From an uncultured Verrucomicrobiota bacterium (GTDB lineage Bacteria > Verrucomicrobiota > Kiritimatiellia > RFP12 > UBA3636): DNA of 47,951 bases. Each line of letters starts with the position of its first letter. Position 1 is the stretch's first letter. The translations under genes were made by a program, and so were the position numbers. This document shows positions 41,922 to 47,951 of this stretch, one piece after another. The notes beneath the pieces were generated by a model. That model was not told the DNA's origin and ran no database searches. It was given only the letters and a program-made list of their open reading frames with translations. The stretch spans positions 1 through 47,951 of the forward strand of contig CAMNCG010000004.1 in assembly GCA_946534105.1 (NCBI GenBank), read 5' to 3'.

Positions 41922-43055
41922 ATGCAAACCCCGCACGAATCGCGTCGCCGAGCGCCCGCCCGCGCCGCCCGGCGTTCCCCCGGGGACCCGCCGGCCGTCC
42001 CCTGGAAAAAATTGCTCGCCTGGTACCGCGCGAATCGGCGCGAGATGCCCTGGCGCGGCTCGCGCGATCCCTACGCGATCTGGGTGAGCGAAACCATGCT
42101 CCAGCAGACCCGCGTCGAAACGGTGCGCGGCTACTTCGCGCGTTTCCTCGCGCGCTTTCCGGACGTCCGCGCCCTCGCCGCGGCGGAGACGGACGACGTC
42201 CTCAAGCTCTGGGAAGGCCTCGGCTACTACCGCCGGGCACGCAACCTCCATGCCGCCGCGCGTCTTGTGGCGGAGCGCGGCCGCTTTCCCGGGACCGCCG
42301 CCGAATGGGCGGCGCTGCCCGGCGTGGGCCCCTACACGGCCGCGGCCGTGGCGAGCATCTGCGACGACGAGCCGGAACCTGTCGTCGATGGCAACGTGAC
42401 GCGCGTCGCGATGCGGCTGCGCGCCGCGCCCGGCGACGGCCGGGACGCCCGCGAGAAAGCCCGGATCGCCGCGTGGCTGCGCCCCGCCGTCGCCGCGTTC
42501 GGCGCGCCGGGCGACTTCAACCAGGCGGTCATGGAACTCGGGGAGACGCTATGCGCACCTCAAGCCCCCCAATGCCTTCTCTGCCCCCTGCGCGCCGCGT
42601 GCCGCGCCTTCGCGGAAGGCGATCCGGAGCGCTACCCCGAGCGGCGTCCGGCCAAAGAGACGCCGGTGCGCCGCCTCTTCGCGTTCGTCGTGCGCGACGC
42701 CGCCGGGCGCGTCCTGCTCGCGCAACGGCCCGAAACGGGTCTGCTCGGCGGCCTTTGGGAACTGCCGATGGCGCCCGCCGACCCCGGGAAAAACCGCGGC
42801 GGCGCGTCCGCCGCCCGCCGGGCGCTCGCCTCGCTCGGGCTTCGCGCGCGGGCTCTCCGGTCGCTCGGAGACGTCCTCCATGCCTTTTCCCACTTCCGGC
42901 AGGAGCTCCACGTCTGGGAGGCCCTCGACGCGGAAGAGACGGAACCGCGGGAAAACCGCGCCTTCGCGAACCCTTCCGACCTCGCGGTGGCCACCGCCAC
43001 CACCCGGGCCCTCGCGCTCCGGCCCGCCCCGGAGACGGTCGTTCCGGAAACGTAG
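41922..43055 (+). CDS. mutY: A/G-specific adenine glycosylase
   Basis: PWRGSRDPYAIWVSETMLQQTRVETV; LPGVGPYTAAAVASICDDEPEPVVDGNVTRV; NQAVMELGETLCAPQAPQCLLCPLRAACRA (Fe-S cysteines); C-terminal NUDIX-like domain. Confidence 0.93.
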   Translation: MQTPHESRRRAPARAARRSPGDPPAVPWKKLLAWYRANRREMPWRGSRDPYAIWVSETMLQQTRVETVRGYFARFLARFPDVRALAAAETDDVLKLWEGLGYYRRARNLHAAARLVAERGRFPGTAAEWAALPGVGPYTAAAVASICDDEPEPVVDGNVTRVAMRLRAAPGDGRDAREKARIAAWLRPAVAAFGAPGDFNQAVMELGETLCAPQAPQCLLCPLRAACRAFAEGDPERYPERRPAKETPVRRLFAFVVRDAAGRVLLAQRPETGLLGGLWELPMAPADPGKNRGGASAARRALASLGLRARALRSLGDVLHAFSHFRQELHVWEALDAEETEPRENRAFANPSDLAVATATTRALALRPAPETVVPET

Positions 43056-43164
43056 CGCCCCCCCTGCCCCGACCCGGGCTGCTCCCGCCGCCGAAGCAGA
43101 GGAGAGGCGGTCGCCAGACCGCCGTCCGGAAGCGAAGGAGCGGGGCCGCCTGGACGGAAAACGA

Positions 43165-43194
43165 CCGCGGCGGGCGCGTTCGCGCCCGCCGCGG
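43165..43194. terminator. Strong bidirectional hairpin between mutY and rplO (convergent)
   Basis: ccgcggcgggcgc-gttc-gcgcccgccgcgg, 13-bp perfect stem. Confidence 0.75.
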
Positions 43195-43214
43195 CAGGAG
43201 TGCGGGAAACCGTC

Positions 43215-43664
43215 TTACTTGACGATCTCGACCGAACCGCCGAGAGCTTCGATCTTGGCCTTGGCCGCGGCGGAAACCGCGTTGGCCTTGACCTGGAGGC
43301 CCTTGACGGCGAGTTCGCCCTTGGCGAGGACCTTGAAGCCGCCGTTCTCGAACTTCTTGCAGAGTCCGGTGGCGAGGAGCTCGGCGGCGCCGACCGTCTG
43401 GCCCTCGGAGAAGCGGTTGAGCTGCTCGAGGTTGACGGGGGTGTAGGCGGTGCGGGCGGGGTTCTGGAAGCCGCGCTTCGGAAGACGGCGGACGAGGATC
43501 ATCTGGCCGCCTTCGAAGCCGATCTTGCGCTTGTGCCCCTTGCGGGCCATCTGGCCCTTGGTGCCCTTGCCGGACGTGCCGCCCTTGCCGGACGCGTCGC
43601 CGCGGCCGAGGCGCTTGGAGGTCTTGTGGGAACCGGGGGTCGAAACGAGTTCGTGGAGTTTCAT
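43215..43664 (-). CDS. rplO: 50S ribosomal protein L15
   Basis: MKLHELVSTPGSHKTSKRLGRGDASGKGGTSGKGTKGQMARKG. Confidence 0.95.
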   Translation of the reverse strand: MKLHELVSTPGSHKTSKRLGRGDASGKGGTSGKGTKGQMARKGHKRKIGFEGGQMILVRRLPKRGFQNPARTAYTPVNLEQLNRFSEGQTVGAAELLATGLCKKFENGGFKVLAKGELAVKGLQVKANAVSAAAKAKIEALGGSVEIVK

Positions 43665-43676
43665 TCGCGTTTCTCC

Positions 43677-44306
43677 TTATGCCTCCGCGGGGGCGGGGGC
43701 GGCTTCGGCGGGGGCCGGAGCGGGTTCGACGGAGGCGGGTTCGGCGGGCGCCTCGACGGCTGCGGCTTCGGCCGCGACCTCGGAGGCGGCGGCCTCGGCG
43801 GCCTTCGCCTTCAGGGGCGGCAGGCCGCGGTCGGCGCGGATCGCCTCGGCGGTGCGGAGCTGGGAGAGCGCGTCGAACGTGGCCTTCACCACGTTGAGTC
43901 GGTTCTTCGAGCCCTGGCTCTTGCCGATGACGTTGCGGACGCCGGCCATGTCGAGCACGGGGCGCATGCCGCCGCCGACGATCATGCCGGTACCGTCGGA
44001 CGCGGGCATGAGGAGCACGCGGCCGCCGTCGCATTGACCGCTCACGGCGTGCGGGATGGTGGTGCCCTTCATGACGACGCGGACGAGGTGGCGGCGGGCG
44101 GCCTCGCCGCCCTTGCGGATGGCGTCGGAGACCTCGTTGGCCTTGCCGTAGCCGAGGCCGACGCGGCCTTTGTGGTCGCCGACGACGACAACGGCGCTGA
44201 AGCAGTTGCGGCGGCCGCCCTTGGTGGTCTTGGACGAGCGGTTGATGAAGACGATGTCCTCGTCGAACTCCGGCTCCTCGCGCTTGCGGGTGTCTTCGCG
44301 TGCCAT
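43677..44306 (-). CDS. rpsE: 30S ribosomal protein S5 with Ala/Pro/Glu-rich C-terminal tail
   Basis: FDEDIVFINRSSKTTKGGRRNCFSAVVVVGDHKGRVGLGYGKANEVSDAIRKG; tail EVAAEAAAVEAPAEPASVEPAPAPAEAAPAPAEA. Confidence 0.95.
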   Translation of the reverse strand: MAREDTRKREEPEFDEDIVFINRSSKTTKGGRRNCFSAVVVVGDHKGRVGLGYGKANEVSDAIRKGGEAARRHLVRVVMKGTTIPHAVSGQCDGGRVLLMPASDGTGMIVGGGMRPVLDMAGVRNVIGKSQGSKNRLNVVKATFDALSQLRTAEAIRADRGLPPLKAKAAEAAASEVAAEAAAVEAPAEPASVEPAPAPAEAAPAPAEA

Positions 44307-44671
44307 TACTTGGTCTCCTTGTCGTTGAGCTTGAGGCCGGCTTCGAGCGCGGCTTCGACCGCGGCCTTGACGCGGCCGTGGTACTTGAAGCCGCCGCGGT
44401 CGACGACGACGAGCGAAATCCCGGCCGCCTTGGCGGCCTCGGCCGCCGCCGCGCCGACCTTGCGGGCCGTTTCGACGTTGAGCTTGGCCTTGAGCGGAAG
44501 GGACGAGGCGGACGCGAGGGTCTTGCCCGCGTCGTCGTCCACGAACTGGATGTAGAGGTTCGTGTTCGAGACGCAGAGCGCCATGCGCGGGCGCGCCGCG
44601 GTGCCGACGACCTTCTGGCGGAGGCGCAGGTGGCGGCGCCGGCGGTAGTCTTTGAGATTGTTGAGCTGCAT
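44306..44671 (-). CDS. rplR: 50S ribosomal protein L18
   Basis: RRRRHLRLRQKVVGTAARPRMALCVSNTNLYIQFVDDDAGKTLASASS. Confidence 0.95.
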   Translation of the reverse strand: MQLNNLKDYRRRRHLRLRQKVVGTAARPRMALCVSNTNLYIQFVDDDAGKTLASASSLPLKAKLNVETARKVGAAAAEAAKAAGISLVVVDRGGFKYHGRVKAAVEAALEAGLKLNDKETK

Positions 44672-44694
44672 GATTCGGTTCCTTCTCCGCGGCG

Positions 44695-45234
44695 CTAGGC
44701 CACGGTCTTGCCTTCCTTGCGGCGGATCTTCTCGCCCGTGTAGCGGATGCCCTTGCCCTTGTAGGGCTCGGCCGGCTTGAACGCGCGAATGTCCGCGGCG
44801 ACGCGGCCGACGAGCTGCTTGTCGATGCCCGAAACGTCGAGATGGAGGCCCTGGTTGGCGACCGTGATGTCGACGCCGGCGGGAATGTCGTAGGCCTTGG
44901 GGTTGGCGTAGCCGATGGAGAGAAGCAGCTGGCTTCCCTTCTTGTCGAACTTGAAACCGACGCCCTCGATGTCGAGGTGCTTGGCGTAGCCCTTCGAGAC
45001 GCCCTCGACCATGTTGGCGAGAAGCGCGCGGGAGAGGCCGTGGAACGCCTTGACGCGACGATCGTCGGACGCGCGGGCGAGGGTCGCCACGCCGTCCTTC
45101 ACCTCGCAGGAGATGCCGGCCGGAAGCGTCCAGGAGAGTTCTCCCTTCGGCCCCTTGGCCTTGACGACGGAGCCGTCGACCGTGACGGTCACGCCGGCTT
45201 CGAGCTTGACGGGTTCTTTTCCGATTCTGGACAT
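44695..45234 (-). CDS. rplF: 50S ribosomal protein L6
   Basis: MSRIGKEPVKLEAGVTVTVDGSVVKAKGPKGELSW...PYKGKGIRYTGEKIRRKEGKTVA. Confidence 0.96.
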   Translation of the reverse strand: MSRIGKEPVKLEAGVTVTVDGSVVKAKGPKGELSWTLPAGISCEVKDGVATLARASDDRRVKAFHGLSRALLANMVEGVSKGYAKHLDIEGVGFKFDKKGSQLLLSIGYANPKAYDIPAGVDITVANQGLHLDVSGIDKQLVGRVAADIRAFKPAEPYKGKGIRYTGEKIRRKEGKTVA

Positions 45235-45249
45235 TGGGAATTCTCCTTG

Positions 45250-45645
45250 TTACCAGACGGTGCAGACGAGTTCCCCGCCGAGCTTGCGGCGGCGGGCCTC
45301 CGTGCCGGACATGACGCCGGAGGAGGTGGAGACGACGGCGAGGCCGAGGCCGCCGAGGACGCGCGGGATCGTCTTCCAGCCGCAGTAGCGGCGGAGGCCC
45401 GGCGAGGACTCGCGGCGGAGGCCGCGGATGACGGCCTTGCCTTCGGCGTTGTACTTCAGGGCGATGCGGAGGACCTTCTTCACGTCGCCTTCGACCTCGT
45501 AGTCCGCGACGTAGCCTTCGTCCTTGAGGACCTTGGCGACGGCGGTCTTGAGGTTGGAGGAAGGCATCTCGACGATTTCGAGTCCGGCCGCCTGGCCGTT
45601 GCGGACGCGGGTGAGCATGTCCGCGATGGGATCAGACCAACTCAT
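45250..45645 (-). CDS. rpsH: 30S ribosomal protein S8
   Basis: MSWSDPIADMLTRVRNGQAAGLEIVEMPSSNLKTAVAKVLKDEGYVADYEVEG. Confidence 0.95.
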   Translation of the reverse strand: MSWSDPIADMLTRVRNGQAAGLEIVEMPSSNLKTAVAKVLKDEGYVADYEVEGDVKKVLRIALKYNAEGKAVIRGLRRESSPGLRRYCGWKTIPRVLGGLGLAVVSTSSGVMSGTEARRRKLGGELVCTVW

Positions 45646-45660
45646 TTCGATTTTCCTTTC

Positions 45661-45897
45661 CTACCAGGAGGCCTTGGTGACGCCCGGAATCTTGCCCTGG
45701 AGGGCGAGCTCGCGGAAGCAGATGCGGCAGAGCTTGAACTTGCCGATGAACGCGCGGGCGCGGCCGCAGCGGGTGCAGCGGTTGTAGGCGCGCGAGGTGA
45801 ACGCCTTAGCGCCCTTGCCCTCGGCTTCCTTCTTGTACTGCCCGGCCTTCTTCGCGCTGGCGCGCTCGGCCTTGGCGATGAGGGATTTCTTTGCCAT
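45661..45897 (-). CDS. rpsN: 30S ribosomal protein S14 (zinc-binding type, N-terminally extended)
   Basis: [78 protein letters not shown] (CxxC...CxxC). Confidence 0.93.
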   Translation of the reverse strand: MAKKSLIAKAERASAKKAGQYKKEAEGKGAKAFTSRAYNRCTRCGRARAFIGKFKLCRICFRELALQGKIPGVTKASW

Positions 45898-45914
45898 GGT
45901 GTTGAAGCTCCGGA

Positions 45915-46454
45915 TTAGCGGCCGACGAACGGAACGCCGAGCTGCTCGAGCAGCGTGCGGGCGGCCGCGTTGTCCTTCGCGGTGGTGACGACGGTGATGT
46001 CCATGCCCTGTTCGGGGGCGCCGTGGCGGGAGAGGTCGATTTCGGGGAAGATCGTCTGCTCCTTGATGCCGAGCGAGTAGTTGCCGCGGCCGTCGAAACC
46101 GCGGGCCGGGACGCCGTGGAAGTCGCGGATGCGGGGCAGCGCGATGTTCACGAGGCGGTCGAGGAAGTCCCACATCCGGTCGCCGCGGAGCGTGACCTTG
46201 GCGCCGATGACCATGCCTTCGCGGAGCTTGAAGTTCGCGACGGACTTCTTGGCGGGGCAGAGGGCGGGCTTCTGGCCGGTGATCTTCGCGAGGTCGTCGA
46301 CGACGGACTTCTGCGTGTCCTTGTCCACGATGCCGAAGGCCATGTTGACCACGATCTTCACGAGACGCGGAACCTGCATGGGGTTCTCGTATCCGAACTT
46401 CTCGCGGAGGGCGGGGACCGCCTTTTCCACGTAGGTATTCTTCAGGTTAGCCAT
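45915..46454 (-). CDS. rplE: 50S ribosomal protein L5
   Basis: [41 protein letters not shown]...GITGQKP-like [28 protein letters not shown]. Confidence 0.95.
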   Translation of the reverse strand: MANLKNTYVEKAVPALREKFGYENPMQVPRLVKIVVNMAFGIVDKDTQKSVVDDLAKITGQKPALCPAKKSVANFKLREGMVIGAKVTLRGDRMWDFLDRLVNIALPRIRDFHGVPARGFDGRGNYSLGIKEQTIFPEIDLSRHGAPEQGMDITVVTTAKDNAAARTLLEQLGVPFVGR

Positions 46455-46465
46455 TTCCGTTTCCT

Positions 46466-46783
46466 TTATTCGAAGCGGGTTCCGGTGCCCTTGGCGACGC
46501 GGACGGAGCGGTCGCCCTCGCGGACGCGGGAGATGCGGACGCCCTTCTTGGCCTTGGCGTCCCAGGGCATGACGTTGGAGATCGCGATCGGCGCGGGGCG
46601 CTCGACGAAACCGCCTTCGGGGGCGGCCTCGCTCTTGCGCACGGCCTTCTTCACGAGGTTGACGCCCTCGACGAGCACGACGCCGCGCTTCACGTTGACG
46701 GCGACGACCTTGCCGGTCTTGCCCTTGTCGCGGCCGGCGATGGCGACGACGATGTCGTCCTTCTTGATTCTTTCGACGCTCAT
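46466..46783 (-). CDS. rplX: 50S ribosomal protein L24
   Basis: MSVERIKKDDIVVAIAGRDKGKTGKVVAVNVKRGVVLVEGVNLVKKAVR. Confidence 0.94.
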   Translation of the reverse strand: MSVERIKKDDIVVAIAGRDKGKTGKVVAVNVKRGVVLVEGVNLVKKAVRKSEAAPEGGFVERPAPIAISNVMPWDAKAKKGVRISRVREGDRSVRVAKGTGTRFE

Positions 46784-47149
46784 CTAGAGGACCTCCGGTG
46801 CGAGAGAGATGATCTTGGCGTTGTCGCCGTCGCGAAGTTCGCGGGCGACCGGCCCGAAGATGCGGGTGCCGATCGGCGACTTCTTCGCGTCGACGATGAC
46901 GCAAGCGCTGTTGTCGAACTTGACGTACGAGCCGTCGGGGCGGCGGATCGGGTAGCCGGTGCGGACGACGATGGCGAGGCAGACCTGCCCCTTCTTCACC
47001 GCGCCGCCGGGCTGCGCTTCCTTGACCGCCACGCGGATGGTATCGCCGAGATGCGCGTACTTCTTGCGCTGGCCGAGAACGCGGAAGCAGCGCACGCGGC
47101 GCGCGCCCGTGTTGTCGGCGACGGCGAGGTCGGTACCTTCCTGGATCAT
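46784..47149 (-). CDS. rplN: 50S ribosomal protein L14
   Basis: [56 protein letters not shown]. Confidence 0.96.
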   Translation of the reverse strand: MIQEGTDLAVADNTGARRVRCFRVLGQRKKYAHLGDTIRVAVKEAQPGGAVKKGQVCLAIVVRTGYPIRRPDGSYVKFDNSACVIVDAKKSPIGTRIFGPVARELRDGDNAKIISLAPEVL

Positions 47150-47152
47150 GGC

Positions 47153-47494
47153 TTACTTCCCTTCTTCCTTGGCTTCGATCGCCTCGGCCTTGGCCTCGGC
47201 GGCGGCCTCCTTGGCCTTCGCGGAGACGAGAACCTCGACGAGGCGCCAGCGCTTGGTGGCGCTGAGGGGGCGCGTTTCGGCGATGAGCACGACGTCGCCG
47301 ACGCCGGCTTCGTTCTTCTCGTCGTGAACGTGGTACTTCTTGGCGTCGGTCAGCTGTTTGCCGTAGACGGGGTGGGCGTAGCGGCGCTCGACGAGCACGG
47401 AGAGCGTCTTGTCGCCGCTCTTCTTCACGACGGTGCCGCGGCGCGTCTTGCGGTTGCCGCGCACGGCCGTTTCGTTTTGGGTTTCTTCGCTCAT
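47153..47494 (-). CDS. rpsQ: 30S ribosomal protein S17 with Ala/Glu/Lys C-terminal tail
   Basis: [75 protein letters not shown]. Confidence 0.95.
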   Translation of the reverse strand: MSEETQNETAVRGNRKTRRGTVVKKSGDKTLSVLVERRYAHPVYGKQLTDAKKYHVHDEKNEAGVGDVVLIAETRPLSATKRWRLVEVLVSAKAKEAAAEAKAEAIEAKEEGK

Positions 47495-47703
47495 TTCTGG
47501 TTCTTCTCCCCGGCGAGCTCGCGCTCGCGCTGGACGGTGAGCATGCGCGCGACGTCGCGGCGCAGGGTGCGGATCTTGAGAGGATTGCCGCCGGCCGCGG
47601 CGGCGTCCTTCTTGATGCGGGCCTGGAGGATCTGCGCGCGAGAGTCCTTGATCTGCGCGGCGAGGTCCTCGGGGGCCGTTTCGCGGATTTGCTTGATCTT
47701 CAT
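47491..47703 (-). CDS. rpmC: 50S ribosomal protein L29
   Basis: [66 protein letters not shown]. Confidence 0.92.
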   Translation of the reverse strand: MKIKQIRETAPEDLAAQIKDSRAQILQARIKKDAAAAGGNPLKIRTLRRDVARMLTVQRERELAGEKNQK

Positions 47704-47722
47704 GCTGGTGGCTCCTTCGGCG

Positions 47723-47951
47723 CTACTGTGCCTGGACGGCACGGGACACCATGCGGGTGCGGACGCCGAGTTTGTTGGCCGCGAGGCGGAAGGCTTCGCG
47801 GGCGAGGGAGTCGGGAACGCCGGCCACCTCGAAGAGGATCGCGCCCGGGAGGACGACGGAGACCCAGAATTCCGGATCGCCTTTGCCCTTGCCCATGCGG
47901 ACGCCGATCGGCTTCTTCGAAACCGGCTTGTCGGGGAACACGCGGATGAAG
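47723..47951 (-). CDS. rplP: 50S ribosomal protein L16 (5'-partial at window edge)
   Basis: [68 protein letters not shown]. Confidence 0.95.
   Translation of the reverse strand, partial: FIRVFPDKPVSKKPIGVRMGKGKGDPEFWVSVVLPGAILFEVAGVPDSLAREAFRLAANKLGVRTRMVSRAVQAQ

Noticed and set aside
1-47951. tRNA, rRNA or riboswitch genes
   Set aside because: I saw no convincing cloverleaf, rRNA signature or known riboswitch core by eye; tRNAscan/Infernal would be needed to exclude them.

Overview
High-GC bacterial chromosomal window. Gene content and style resemble the Verrucomicrobiota/Kiritimatiellota/PVC group, but this is inferred from reading, not from a search. Left third (1-17.4 kb): secreted multi-domain proteins (TIG/SD-repeat, C10 cysteine protease, beta-helix, a short two-repeat protein) that share a DUF5648-like 'YRFYSKxYxGHFFT' repeat module, a near-identical linker and a conserved C-terminal ~70-aa domain, plus a BspA-like LRR protein, a type II toxin-antitoxin pair and a DUF4062/RecG-like ATP-binding/wHTH gene. 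Middle (17.5-37 kb): a glycosyltransferase-rich surface-glycan region (GT2, GT4, GT8, GT9, a triple-GT fusion and a CDP-glycerol glycerophosphotransferase-like protein) interspersed with two AAA ATPases and a decayed Fic gene. Then ECF sigma / small membrane protein / heptosyltransferase genes with 4-bp overlaps, two lipoproteins, LolD/LolC-E and MutY. Right end: a ribosomal protein operon (L16 to L15, minus strand) without L30 or SecY in the expected places. Most notable observations: (i) a mosaic shared 3' module in the secreted protein family; (ii) TTGCRY-17-TAGAAT promoters placed 7-8 nt before start codons, suggesting leaderless mRNAs; (iii) promoter-plus-5'-end relics of an AAA-ATPase gene in two places; (iv) 33-34-nt-phased CTCATYTTTTCG/AAAAAGATGAG direct repeats in two accessory intergenic regions; (v) GC-rich REP-like palindromes and a G-quadruplex candidate. 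All functional calls come from reading translations and motifs; no database search was run.
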